Assembly (NCBI GenBank): GCA_023434825.1
Contig: JAEYSH010000197.1
Span: 1 to 17,162 of the forward strand
DNA length: 17,162 bases
From: Methanobacteriota archaeon
GTDB taxonomy: Archaea; Methanobacteriota; Methanobacteria; Methanobacteriales; Methanobacteriaceae
Reading direction: 5' to 3'
Shown: positions 1-7,721 of the stretch, piece by piece
Position numbering within the stretch: the first letter of the stretch is position 1
Layout: the number at the start of each line of letters is the position of its first letter
The notes under the pieces: generated by a model
The model's database searches: none
What the model saw: only the letters and a program-made list of their open reading frames with translations
What the model was told of the DNA's origin: nothing
Position numbers and translations under genes: made by a program

Positions 1-218
<218 letters not shown>

Positions 219-252
219 TTCCTTTTTTTATCAATTTTTTTTATTTTTATTT
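219..252 (+). terminator. T-rich transcription terminator after the histone gene
   Basis: Directly after the histone stop codon there are three T-runs (7, 8 and 5 T) within about 30 bases and no hairpin. Archaeal RNA polymerase terminates on such oligo-T stretches, so this is a likely intrinsic terminator. Confidence 0.65.
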
Positions 253-605
253 GAAGTATTGTTAAAAAATAATTGAATTTTTTAAAGTAATACTTTGTAA
301 ATAAGCATTTTAAAAATTAATTATGGATTTTTAAATTCAAATAGCTATTTTTTTAATTATTAGTTTTAAAACAAAATTATTCATTATGTCTATTAATCTT
401 AAAAAGATTACTCCTAAATAATTCACAATTAGCATATTTTTTATTTCTATACATTTAATTATTTGATTTTATAGAAAACCATTCTGAACATTTATATAAT
501 ATTTGATAAAAATAATAAATAGAAAAATTATTTAAACAGGACAAAAATTAGCTTATTGTAATATAAATACATAATTAAACATTATTTACTAATTCTGGTG
601 ATAAA
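253..605. other. Long AT-rich intergenic region between histone and rli1
   Basis: This stretch is very AT-rich and shows no convincing coding frame. It contains a 7-bp perfect hairpin with arms at 394-400 and 404-410 and a 3-base AAA loop. A TATA-like element TTTATATAAT lies at 491-500 and a second one lies nearer rli1. No RNA gene or repeat was recognised, although a short unannotated RNA starting from the 491-500 element cannot be excluded. Confidence 0.5.
559..568 (+). promoter_or_regulatory. Probable TATA box of rli1
   Basis: TAATATAAAT lies about 42 bases before the TTG start. Transcription would begin near 589, leaving a leader of about 17 bases that contains the ribosome binding site TGGTGAT (596-602). 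The alternative TATA at 491-500 would give a leader of roughly 85 bases. Confidence 0.45.
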
Positions 606-2381
606 TTGACAAGAATTGCTATATTGGATCATGAAAGGTGCATGCCCAAAAAATGCAACTATGTTTGCATTGAATACTGCCCAGGGGTCAGGATGGAAGA
701 AGATACAATAACCATAGACCCTAAAACTAAAAAAGCAGTATTTTCAGAAGAACTATGTTCTGGATGTGGTATTTGTACTAAAAGATGTTATTTAAATGCT
801 GTAACTATTATAAATCTACCTGAAGCGCTTGATGAACCTATTCATAGGTATGGGCAAAACCAGTTTGAATTATTTGGACTTCCAAATATAAAAGAAGGTT
901 CAGTTGTAGGTATTTTAGGACCAAATGGAATTGGAAAGTCTACTATAATAAAAATACTTTCTGGTGAACTTAAACCAAATCTTGGAAATTATGAAGAAGA
1001 AGTGGAATGGGAAACAATAATAAATCATTTTAAGGGTTCTCAACTTCAAGGATACTTCAAAAAACTTTCTGAAGGTAATTTAAAGACTTCTCATAAACCT
1101 CAAATGGTTGATATGCTTTCTAAGGTAGCTAAAGGAGAAGTGGGTACTCTTTTAAAGAGTGTTGATGAGAGAGGAAAATTAGAAGAAGTCGCAAAAATTC
1201 TGGAAATAGATGCAATACTTGATAGGGATATAACTAAATTAAGTGGTGGAGAACTCCAGAGGATTGCAATTACTGCAGCAGCATTAAAAGATGCAGATTT
1301 CTATTATTTCGACGAGCCAACTTCGTGGCTTGATGTCAAACAGAGATTGAATGCGGTTAAGGTTATAAGAAGCCTTGCAGATGAAGGAAAATCTGTAATG
1401 GTCATTGAACACGATTTAGCGGCGCTTGATGCCATATCTGATTATGTGCATATTCTTTACGGGCATCCTGGAGCTTACGGTGTTGTAGCACAGATGCGTG
1501 GAGTTAGAGTAGGAATAAACACTTACATTGGCGGATTTTTAAAAGAAGAAAATGTAAGATTTAGAAGGCAGCCAATAGTCTTTGATGTAAGACCTCCAAC
1601 AGAAGTAGTTGAGGCTGAAGTCCTTGCAGAATATACAGCACTTAAAAAATCATATGATGGATTTTCTATTGAAGCTGAAGAAGGAGAAGTACAGTATAAT
1701 GAAATAATAACTGCATTTGGGCCAAATGGAATTGGAAAAACCACTTTTGCCAAGATGCTTGCTGCAGTGGAAAAACCTGATGAAGGTAAAATAAAGAAGA
1801 AGGTTTCTATTGCTTACAAACCACAATATTTGTCATCTAACTTTGATGGAACTGTTATGGAATTTTTAATGGTTAACGCACCAAATTATGGCACTCCTTT
1901 GTTTAAAACTGAAATTGTAAAGCCATTTACACTTGATGAAATTATGGAGAAAAATGTCAAGGATTTAAGTGGTGGAGAACTTCAAAGGCTTGCTATAGCT
2001 GCTGCAATTTCTAAAGAAGCTGATATTTATCTTTTTGACGAACCCACTGCATTTTTAGATGTAGAACAGAGACTCAGGGCAGCAAGGGCAATAAGAAAGA
2101 TAATTGAAAGTAGACATGCAGCATCAATTATAATAGACCACGATATAGTCTTTATTGATTATATATCTGATAGAGCAATGGTATTTTACGGCGAACCTGG
2201 AGTTGAAGGTCACGCTACTGCTCCAATGGATCTTCGTTCTGCAATGAATAAATTCCTTTCTGATGTTGGTATAACCTTTAGAAGAGATAAAGAAACTAAA
2301 AGACCACGTGTTAACAAATATGAAAGTTATCTCGACCGTGAACAAAAAGAAAAAGGAGAATATTATTATCTGGACTCTTAG
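606..2381 (+). CDS. rli1: ABCE1/Rli1 ribosome recycling ATPase
   Basis: This soluble twin-ATPase splits terminated ribosomes into subunits together with aRF1 or Pelota. It is 591 residues long, the usual family length. The N-terminal ferredoxin-like domain carries eight cysteines for two [4Fe-4S] clusters: C12, C17, C21, C25 and C51, C54, C57, C61. NBD1 has a Walker A GPNGIGKST at 105-113, signature LSGGELQR at 212-219, Walker B ending D236-E237, and switch H269. NBD2 repeats these at 372-380, 454-461, D478-E479 and H512. The hinge regions and the insert around 135-165 of NBD1 match ABCE1 rather than a transporter ATPase, and no membrane segment is present. The start is TTG, supported by a GGTGAT ribosome binding site ending 3 bases upstream; no nearby ATG in frame gives all eight cysteines. 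It is transcribed alone and convergent to the next gene. Confidence 0.97.
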   Translation: MTRIAILDHERCMPKKCNYVCIEYCPGVRMEEDTITIDPKTKKAVFSEELCSGCGICTKRCYLNAVTIINLPEALDEPIHRYGQNQFELFGLPNIKEGSVVGILGPNGIGKSTIIKILSGELKPNLGNYEEEVEWETIINHFKGSQLQGYFKKLSEGNLKTSHKPQMVDMLSKVAKGEVGTLLKSVDERGKLEEVAKILEIDAILDRDITKLSGGELQRIAITAAALKDADFYYFDEPTSWLDVKQRLNAVKVIRSLADEGKSVMVIEHDLAALDAISDYVHILYGHPGAYGVVAQMRGVRVGINTYIGGFLKEENVRFRRQPIVFDVRPPTEVVEAEVLAEYTALKKSYDGFSIEAEEGEVQYNEIITAFGPNGIGKTTFAKMLAAVEKPDEGKIKKKVSIAYKPQYLSSNFDGTVMEFLMVNAPNYGTPLFKTEIVKPFTLDEIMEKNVKDLSGGELQRLAIAAAISKEADIYLFDEPTAFLDVEQRLRAARAIRKIIESRHAASIIIDHDIVFIDYISDRAMVFYGEPGVEGHATAPMDLRSAMNKFLSDVGITFRRDKETKRPRVNKYESYLDREQKEKGEYYYLDS

Positions 2382-2435
2382 ATCCAGATTCTTTAATTTT
2401 TATTTAATTTAAAAATAGAATAAAAAAAGACAAAA

Positions 2436-2502
2436 CCCTCGAAAATCTATGATTTTCGGGGCGCCAAAAATTCTTAGAATTTTTGAGCGGTTTATTTTTT
2501 TC
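2436..2502. terminator. Tandem hairpin element, probable bidirectional terminator
   Basis: Two adjacent hairpins lie between the convergent rli1 and aminotransferase genes. Hairpin 1 pairs 2437-2447 with 2451-2461 (11 bp with one G-U, 3-base loop). Hairpin 2 pairs 2462-2473 with 2477-2489 (12 bp with one bulged A at 2486, 3-base loop). On the plus strand a T-run (2491-2500) follows. On the minus strand the reverse complement of the A-rich 2411-2435 supplies T-runs. The element ends two bases from the aminotransferase stop codon. The GC caps CCC/GGG and CGC/GCG stand out in this AT-rich DNA. Terminator function is inferred. It could also be a copy of a dispersed palindromic repeat. Confidence 0.6.
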
Positions 2503-3661
2503 GGAGTGCTTTCATTCCTTCCTTGAAATCAGCTGCAAATTTTTCAACACCGGCTTTAGGAATGGAGAAACTTACTCTCAAGTATCTGCCACCGAATAAT
2601 TTACTGGTGTATGCACCTTCCCTTGCAAAGATTTTCCTATCAAGAAGGAAGTCTACTAAATCAACAGGTTCTACTCCTGTTTTGTAGATGTCAATTGCAA
2701 GCATGTTTCCATCTGATGGATAAACGGGTATAAAAGCACCGTCAACTTCATCAACAGCTTCTTTAATGATTTTCTGATTGGATCTGGTTATATTTCTTAT
2801 TCTATCAAGCCATTCAGGTTTTGATTTAATGGCTGCCAATGCTCCCTTCTGGGCTACGATGTTTGTTCCAAGATCGTTAATAAGAATGCTCCTAACTGAA
2901 TTTAAAATTTCTGGAGCACTTATCATTGCACCGATACGCAATCCTGCCATTCCATAGATTTTAGAGAAACTGTAAACAGTTATGCTGCGTTCTGGAGCAT
3001 ATTTACTTACAAGATGATGATCTCTAGCAAAATCACGGTATGTAATGTCATGCAAAAGATACATATTGTTATCGTACGCTAAATCTGCAAATTCCTTAAT
3101 CTCTTCTTTGGTATAACATGATCCAAGCGGATTTAGAGGATCTACTAGTGAAATGATCTTGGTATTTTTATCCATTGTCTCTTTTACAAGTTCTGGAGTT
3201 AATTTATATTCATTTTCTTCGCTGTAAATTGGAACAGATTTAACATGGTCGGCAAATCTGCTTGCAAAGTTATCAATAATCAGATATCCTGGATCACAAG
3301 TTATTACATTGTCTGTTGGTTCTAAGATGTCATTCATGCATAGAAACAATGATTCTGTACCTCCTGCGGTGACAAGAGCGTCATTCACTCCATCATTTAG
3401 GCCTAAATCTTTAAGAATCAGTTCTTTAAGTTCAGGAAATCCTTCTGGCGGCGGGTATTTACAGTAATCCTTGTTTTTAACGCTTTCAAGCATGGAAAAC
3501 ATTATATCACTTTCTTCATGCAAGTGATTGGTGTTTTGACCCATCCATATCATTTCTTTGTCATGAAAGACGTAATCAAAGAAATTATTTATATTATCAA
3601 AGCCTTTTGGCAGTCTCTTTGCTGCTCTTGCATATTTTTTTGGTGAAATCATACCTCTCAC
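2492..3661 (-). CDS. Class I/II PLP-dependent aminotransferase
   Basis: This is a cytosolic fold-type I aminotransferase of 389 residues. The PLP Schiff-base lysine is K234 in VYSFSKIYG. Other cofactor contacts are N177 in DPLNPLG, D205 and Y208 in HDITYRD, and R242 in AGLRIGA. R362 in RYLRVSFS should bind the substrate alpha-carboxylate. The glycine-rich TAGGTES at 98-104 binds the phosphate. The sequence alone does not settle the substrate; aspartate/aromatic or histidinol-phosphate-like activities are possible, and the family is often annotated simply as aspartate aminotransferase-related. Two starts are possible: GTG at 3661, or ATG at 3652 three codons later, which has GTGAGAGGT immediately before it. 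A TATA-like stretch at 3733-3746 on the minus strand suggests its own promoter. It does not appear to be in an operon with radB, 163 bases upstream. Confidence 0.9.
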   Translation of the reverse strand: MRGMISPKKYARAAKRLPKGFDNINNFFDYVFHDKEMIWMGQNTNHLHEESDIMFSMLESVKNKDYCKYPPPEGFPELKELILKDLGLNDGVNDALVTAGGTESLFLCMNDILEPTDNVITCDPGYLIIDNFASRFADHVKSVPIYSEENEYKLTPELVKETMDKNTKIISLVDPLNPLGSCYTKEEIKEFADLAYDNNMYLLHDITYRDFARDHHLVSKYAPERSITVYSFSKIYGMAGLRIGAMISAPEILNSVRSILINDLGTNIVAQKGALAAIKSKPEWLDRIRNITRSNQKIIKEAVDEVDGAFIPVYPSDGNMLAIDIYKTGVEPVDLVDFLLDRKIFAREGAYTSKLFGGRYLRVSFSIPKAGVEKFAADFKEGMKALRKK

Positions 3662-3732
3662 AACATTTAAAATAGTATCTATTTGAATAATCTCAAAATA
3701 ACCTTAATTTACTATTATCGTATCTAAAAACT

Positions 3733-3746
3733 AATATTTATATTTA
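3733..3746 (-). promoter_or_regulatory. Probable TATA box of the aminotransferase gene
   Basis: Read on the minus strand this is an AAATATAAATATT-like element about 75 bases before the GTG start, so transcription would begin near 3713. No clear BRE was seen. Assignment is by position and composition only. Confidence 0.35.
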
Positions 3747-3824
3747 ATTATATTAAAAAATTTTGATTTTTATCATTTTATTAAGATATCAGTTTAAAAG
3801 AAGGAGTGTATTATAAATTGGCCT

Positions 3825-4523
3825 TTATTTTACACCGCTATCCACAATTTCAAATTTAACTTTGAAACCTTCAGGCTTGCTTTTATGTCTTTTTAGTACT
3901 GCATACCTTTCTCCATTATCATTTTTTTCAAGTTCTACAATACTTTTACTCCAGTACTTTAATATTGTGCCTCCAACAGGCTCTACAGCATCTTTTTCTT
4001 CATCAAAAATTGAATAAATATGGTTTGTAATCACAACCGCAAGGTCATATCTCCTTGCAAGTCTTGAAAGAAGTCCCATTTGTTTTCCAAGTTCTCTATT
4101 TATTTCAGTTTGACCCCCATCTTTTAATCGGTAAAGTGCCACAGCAGAATCCAGAACAATAAGGTCAATATTATCGTTTCCTTCTTTCAGATTGATTTCT
4201 ATTTTCTGAAGTGCTTCGTTTTGTTCTTTGAAAGTTGTTGGTTCTAGTACTATAATATTTCCCGCAAGACTTTCAAAGTCACCACCCGCTATTTGTTTTA
4301 CTCTTTCAATGGATAATCCACCTTCCGTATCTATTATAACTGCTTTTTTACCATTTTTAGCACATTGAATTAGCATTTGGAGTGCAATATTGGTCTTTCC
4401 AGATCCGGGAGGGCCGTAGAATTGGGTGATGGATCCTTTTTCAATTCCACCTCCAATTATGGAGTCTATGGTGCATCCGATGGGTAATTTATATTCATTT
4501 TTAATGTTAGATAATGTTTTCAA
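3825..4523 (-). CDS. radB: DNA repair and recombination protein RadB
   Basis: RadB is an archaeal RecA/RadA paralogue that assists homologous recombination and is thought to act as an accessory factor for RadA rather than as a strand-exchange enzyme. The 232-residue protein is only the RecA-type ATPase core and lacks RadA's N-terminal helix-hairpin-helix domain, which distinguishes RadB. Walker A is GPPGSGKT at 37-44, Walker B is LIVLD at 121-125, and the L2-region motif EPVGGTILKYWS follows. The start is TTG at 4521-4523. On the minus strand an AGAGGT ribosome binding site (plus-strand 4531-4536) lies 7 bases upstream, which fixes this start well. A TATA-like element around 4583-4595 would give a leader of about 40 bases. 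The gene stands alone between gaps of 163 and 263 bases. Confidence 0.95.
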   Translation of the reverse strand: MKTLSNIKNEYKLPIGCTIDSIIGGGIEKGSITQFYGPPGSGKTNIALQMLIQCAKNGKKAVIIDTEGGLSIERVKQIAGGDFESLAGNIIVLEPTTFKEQNEALQKIEINLKEGNDNIDLIVLDSAVALYRLKDGGQTEINRELGKQMGLLSRLARRYDLAVVITNHIYSIFDEEKDAVEPVGGTILKYWSKSIVELEKNDNGERYAVLKRHKSKPEGFKVKFEIVDSGVK

Positions 4524-4582
4524 CGTGTATACCTCTTTAATCTTGATAGTTATAGTTAAAACTTAAAGAATTTTGATTATTT

Positions 4583-4595
4583 TTAATTTATAATT
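4583..4595 (-). promoter_or_regulatory. Possible TATA box of radB
   Basis: The minus strand reads AATTATAAATTAA here, centred about 66 bases before the TTG start. The surroundings are so AT-rich that alternatives nearby cannot be ruled out. Confidence 0.3.
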
Positions 4596-4746
4596 AATTT
4601 TTATTATATTCCTCTTTGAATATTCTAATAAAAATAATTTTTGTGGGATCATTTCGATTTAATTATGTTTATAAAAGACTAAAAACATATTAAAGGAGAT
4701 AAAATTGCTTATAATCAAATATTATGAGTAAATAATCTATAATTAA

Positions 4747-4780
4747 CAAAAAAGAAGGATTTTAAAAATAAAACTTTAAA
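4747..4780 (-). terminator. T-rich terminator after the Sua5 gene
   Basis: On the minus strand, just beyond the Sua5 stop, the DNA has several T-runs of 4-6 bases, ending in a run of six. This fits a hairpin-free archaeal terminator. Confidence 0.45.
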
Positions 4781-4786
4781 ACTAAA

Positions 4787-5398
4787 TCAGTCATTAAAAT
4801 GAAAATCGGGAAGCGCTGCACCTTTTCTAAGCATTTTTGGAGGGTAAATAGTCATATCAAGCACTGTTGAGTGAGTTCCATGTCTACAATTTCCAGAATC
4901 AAGAACTAAATCAATTTCTTCATGTAATTGTTTTAAAATCTCATTTATAGATTCTAAAACAGGTTGTCCTGAAATATTAGCACTTGTTGTTGTTATAGGG
5001 AATTCTCTTGAAAGTTCCATGCATATTTTATTGTCGGGTATTCTTATTCCAATTTTTGAACTTCCAGATGTTAAAATTGGGGGCACATTCTCTTTTTTAT
5101 TTAAAATAACTGTGAATGGGCCTGGTAAAATATCTTTTAGCATATTTTCAATATCTTTATCTAAATAAGCTATATTATGAATATCATCAATTTTAGAAAC
5201 ACAGATAGATAAAGGTTTATTTAAAGCCCTATTTTTAATTATATAAACTCGTTTAACAGCTTCAACATCAAATATATTTGCACCTATTCCATAAACTGTA
5301 TCTGTTGGATAAAGAATAGTTTTCCCATCTCTTAAGGCATTTATCGCGATTTTAATTTTTTCTTTCTCTGGATTTTTTTGATTTATTTTTATTTTCAT
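4787..5398 (-). CDS. Sua5/YrdC/YwlC family L-threonylcarbamoyladenylate synthase
   Basis: The enzyme makes threonylcarbamoyl-AMP from threonine, bicarbonate and ATP, the first step of the universal t6A37 modification of ANN-decoding tRNAs. The 203-residue protein is a single YrdC domain without the extra C-terminal Sua5 domain. Visible motifs are YPTDTVYGIG (30-39), KNR (55-57), KPLS (61-64), PGPFT (92-96), GIRIP (117-121), TTSANISG (137-144), STVLD (177-181) and R191-K-G193, covering the substrate and ATP pocket. The start is ATG at 5396-5398, with only a weak TTGAT-like ribosome binding site. The stop is TGA. Its partner Kae1-Bud32 is not in the window. The gene diverges from the phosphatidyltransferase gene across a 95-base promoter region. 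A YrdC structure is known, as I recall, from the M. thermautotrophicus counterpart MTH1692. Confidence 0.94.
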   Translation of the reverse strand: MKIKINQKNPEKEKIKIAINALRDGKTILYPTDTVYGIGANIFDVEAVKRVYIIKNRALNKPLSICVSKIDDIHNIAYLDKDIENMLKDILPGPFTVILNKKENVPPILTSGSSKIGIRIPDNKICMELSREFPITTTSANISGQPVLESINEILKQLHEEIDLVLDSGNCRHGTHSTVLDMTIYPPKMLRKGAALPDFHFND

Positions 5399-5427
5399 TT
5401 TATCAATTTGAACTGTCTTTTAATTTC

Positions 5428-5450
5428 AGAGTAATTATAGGCTTTACTCT
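5428..5450. promoter_or_regulatory. Inverted repeat between divergent sua5 and phosphatidyltransferase promoters
   Basis: The arms AGAGTAA (5428-5434) and TTACTCT (5444-5450) are a perfect 7-bp inverted repeat with a 9-base spacer. The spacer and arm hold a minus-strand CTATAATTA that could be the sua5 TATA box, about 35 bases before its ATG. A bound protein here would block sua5 transcription. Operator function is inferred from position only. Confidence 0.3.
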
Positions 5451-5462
5451 TTAAAAAATACA

Positions 5463-5473
5463 CAATATATATC
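5463..5473 (+). promoter_or_regulatory. TATA box implying a leaderless phosphatidyltransferase mRNA
   Basis: CAATATATATC is centred about 26 bases before the ATG at 5494, the normal distance from an archaeal TATA box to the transcription start. No ribosome binding site is visible, so the transcript probably starts at or next to the AUG. Confidence 0.5.
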
Positions 5474-5493
5474 TTGTTGAAAATAACATATCA

Positions 5494-6072
5494 ATGAATA
5501 TGCTAAATAAATTAAGGCCTCAATTAAAAACTTATATTGATCCTGTTGCACAAAAAATCCATGTCAATCCCAATATCTTAACGATAATTGGGTTATTTAT
5601 AGGTATTTTTGCAGCTTACATGTTTGCAATAGGGAGTTTATTAGGCGGTGGCATTTTAATTTTACTGAGTGGCTTCTTTGATATAATTGATGGTGCAGTT
5701 GCTCGAAATCATGGTTCCCATTCTCAATTTGGTGCTATACTTGATTCAACCACAGATAGATTAACTGATGCTTTTATTATAATGGGCATTATTCTTGGAG
5801 GATTTATAGAGCCATTTATAGGAATTTTAGCTATAATCGCGTCGTTTAGTGTTAGTTATGTAAGGGCAAGAACGGAATCTGAAGGTGTAAAAGGCGATGT
5901 AGGATTTGCTGAAAGGGCAGAGAGGCTTGTTATAATAATGATTGGTGCCTTTTTAAGCTACGCCTTCGGTACTAATATTATACTGGAATATGCAATTATT
6001 TTGATTGTTATTCTGGGCTTTTTTACAGTAATGCAGAGATTATATCATGCATGGAAGCAGTTGAATAGTTAA
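5494..6072 (+). CDS. CDP-alcohol phosphatidyltransferase, probable archaetidylinositol phosphate synthase
   Basis: This membrane enzyme joins CDP-archaeol to a phosphorylated polar headgroup. In M. thermautotrophicus the corresponding protein (MTH1691, from memory) makes archaetidylinositol phosphate from L-myo-inositol 1-phosphate. The 192-residue protein has the complete family signature D66-G-x2-A-R71-x8-G80-x3-D84-x3-D88 that coordinates two metal ions, preceded by D63. About six hydrophobic segments are visible, roughly 29-46, 47-63, 91-107, 108-124, 143-158 and 163-182, and there is no signal peptide. The start is ATG at 5494; a second in-frame ATG follows at 5500. The gene heads a tight plus-strand cluster, with the next start 21 bases after its stop. 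The exact headgroup is inferred from family and gene order, not proven. Confidence 0.9.
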   Translation: MNMLNKLRPQLKTYIDPVAQKIHVNPNILTIIGLFIGIFAAYMFAIGSLLGGGILILLSGFFDIIDGAVARNHGSHSQFGAILDSTTDRLTDAFIIMGIILGGFIEPFIGILAIIASFSVSYVRARTESEGVKGDVGFAERAERLVIIMIGAFLSYAFGTNIILEYAIILIVILGFFTVMQRLYHAWKQLNS

Positions 6073-6093
6073 AAAGATTGTGGAGATGATTAT

Positions 6094-6339
6094 TTGGCTG
6101 ATGATGAAGAAACAATAGCCCGTATTAATAAAGATATTGAATTATTTACGAAAAATATAAAAGAAATTGGTTCAATAGATTTGAGTGATAATGAAAATGA
6201 GGTTGTTGAGAGGGCCAAAAGTTATTTTGAAGATACTAAGTATTATCTTAAAAAGGGAGATCTTATAACTTCATTCGGTTGTATAACGTATGCCCATGGG
6301 TTACTGGATGCAATTCGACTAATTTACAATTTGATTTAG
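6094..6339 (+). CDS. DUF357 family protein
   Basis: This is an 81-residue soluble, largely helical, acidic protein matching the archaeal DUF357 family, whose function is unknown. The C-terminal half carries the family-like pattern AKSYFEDTKYYLKKGD followed by a GCITYAHGLLDAIRLI segment, suggesting a helical hairpin. The start is TTG at 6094, supported by GGAGATGAT (6082-6090); an ATG inside that site (6086) is out of frame. The gene sits 21 bases after the phosphatidyltransferase and 20 bases before the PhoU-like gene, so all are probably cotranscribed. I can say nothing firm about its role. Confidence 0.85.
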   Translation: MADDEETIARINKDIELFTKNIKEIGSIDLSDNENEVVERAKSYFEDTKYYLKKGDLITSFGCITYAHGLLDAIRLIYNLI

Positions 6340-6359
6340 ATAAATGATCTAATCATAAA

Positions 6360-7025
6360 GTGGTTAAAATGAGTAGATTTTTTGGCAGGGAAACTGAAGT
6401 TGAAAAATATTCCAAGCTCCACGTAAGGCTTGTTTATGAATGTGCTCATAAGCTCAAAGATGTAATGATACATTTTTATCAGGGTAATTATGAGTTAGTG
6501 GACCAAGAAGTGGAAGAAATAACTCGATATGAAAATGAAGCGGATGAAATCCGTAGAAAAATGGAAGTTCAGTTTTATCATGGTGCATTTTTACCATTTG
6601 ATAGGGAAGACAGAATTGTCCTGGCTGAACTTGTAGATTCAGTTGCTGATGCTACTCAATCTGCTGCATACGCACTTTCTCTCGGTAGAATAAATTTTCC
6701 ACCACAATTTGAAGATGATTTTATTGAGCTTGTTGAATCTTCGTGTGAAACCGTTTCAGTGTTAAAAGAGAGTGTAGATTTACTGGAAAAGGATTTGAGT
6801 TTATCACTTAGTAAAGCTCATGAAGTTGAAGTACGTGAAGAAGAAGGAGATATAATAGAGCGTAAGGTAGTCCTTAAACTTTATGACGCTTATAAAAAGA
6901 AAAAAATTGATTTATTTACCTTCCTGGAGCTTAAAAATGTTGCTGAAAAAATTGGTAATATTTCAGATCGTTCAGAAGATGCTTCTGATAGAATTCCAAT
7001 AATTGTCGCAAAAAGAAAAGGGTAA
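6360..7025 (+). CDS. DUF47 / PhoU-like protein (TIGR00153 type)
   Basis: This 221-residue, charged, all-helical protein belongs to the DUF47 family, distant relatives of PhoU usually linked with Pit-type phosphate transporters. Metal-binding E/DxxxD-type motifs recur on the helices: E58-D62, D93-D97, E160-D164 and D203-D207, consistent with a duplicated three-helix bundle and a bound metal cluster. No membrane segment is present. The predicted start is GTG at 6360, but ATG at 6369 (residue 4) is equally plausible, with AGTGGT a few bases before it. No transporter gene is adjacent; the neighbours are a DUF357 gene 20 bases upstream and a DUF434 gene 21 bases downstream. A role in phosphate or anion transport control is therefore inference from the family only. 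Confidence 0.88.
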   Translation: MVKMSRFFGRETEVEKYSKLHVRLVYECAHKLKDVMIHFYQGNYELVDQEVEEITRYENEADEIRRKMEVQFYHGAFLPFDREDRIVLAELVDSVADATQSAAYALSLGRINFPPQFEDDFIELVESSCETVSVLKESVDLLEKDLSLSLSKAHEVEVREEEGDIIERKVVLKLYDAYKKKKIDLFTFLELKNVAEKIGNISDRSEDASDRIPIIVAKRKG

Positions 7026-7046
7026 TCCTTTAAATTTATTATTTTT

Positions 7047-7721
7047 ATGCAAATTAGAAAAGATATCCTGAAAGATGCAGCTTATGATTTAAGATTCCTT
7101 TTAAATAGGAAATACAGAAAAAAAGGTGCATTAACTTTTGTTTCAAATAAATATGTTTTATCAATGCATGAAAGGAATTATCTTGCAAGAGCAATCCATT
7201 CAAACTTCATTTCTGCATCAAGAATGGATAAAATAGTTAATTTATCTCAAATTACGGATCAATCTCTTTTTATAGATGGTTATAATGTTTTGATTACTTT
7301 GGAAAGCATAATACGTGGAGATTATGATTCAATTATTTCATGTGATGATGGGGTAATAAGAGATATAAATGCTATTTTTGGGAAATATAAATGCAATAAA
7401 ACAACAGAAAGTTCATTAAATAATATATTAAGTTTAATAAATGAATATAAGCCTCTTAATGTTACATTTTTATTTGATAAACAGGTAAGTTTCAGCGGTA
7501 AACTTGCAAATCTTATTCGAAATTTATTTAGAGTATATGGACTTGAGTGGGAAGTAACCCTTTCAAAAAACGTTGATTTTGAGTTAGTTAAACTTGCAAA
7601 TGCTCGAAATGGAATTGTAGCCACAAGTGATGGTATTATAATAGATAAAGTAAACAAAATAATCGATTTACCATTTTATTTTTTAAAGAAATCAAAAATA
7701 AGCATTAAAAGAAGTTTTTAA
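7047..7721 (+). CDS. DUF434 family protein, possible PIN/NYN-like nuclease
   Basis: This 224-residue protein has an N-terminal basic helical region (1-60) with the DUF434-type pattern LLNRKYRKKGALTFV and a HERNYLARAI motif. It is followed by a domain with conserved-looking acidic patches: FIDGYNVL (75-82), CDDGVIRD (99-106), FLFDKQ (141-146) and ATSDGIIID (192-200). The hydrophobic-strand-plus-Asp layout, especially FIDGYN near the start and TSDG near the end, resembles NYN/PIN nuclease folds; that is my inference, not an established assignment. No membrane segment is present. The ATG at 7047 has no ribosome binding site, only a T-rich sequence. It is the last gene of the four-gene cluster, 21 bases after the PhoU-like gene. 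Confidence 0.8.
   Translation: MQIRKDILKDAAYDLRFLLNRKYRKKGALTFVSNKYVLSMHERNYLARAIHSNFISASRMDKIVNLSQITDQSLFIDGYNVLITLESIIRGDYDSIISCDDGVIRDINAIFGKYKCNKTTESSLNNILSLINEYKPLNVTFLFDKQVSFSGKLANLIRNLFRVYGLEWEVTLSKNVDFELVKLANARNGIVATSDGIIIDKVNKIIDLPFYFLKKSKISIKRSF

Noticed and set aside
394..410. 7-bp hairpin in the histone-rli1 gap as a possible small RNA or riboswitch
   Set aside because: It is a single short AT-rich stem with no conserved riboswitch or snoRNA box pattern nearby; such stems are expected in this composition.
2440..2489. CRISPR repeat-spacer unit
   Set aside because: The two hairpins differ in sequence and there is no regular repeat-spacer periodicity; no cas genes are present.
4692..4731. 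Plus-strand TTTATAAAAG-like promoter and strong AAAGGAGAT site followed by a TTG start between radB and sua5
   Set aside because: The frame is only 8 codons (4705-4731), and the nearby ATG frame is 4 codons including the stop. It may be a gene remnant, but nothing supports a product.
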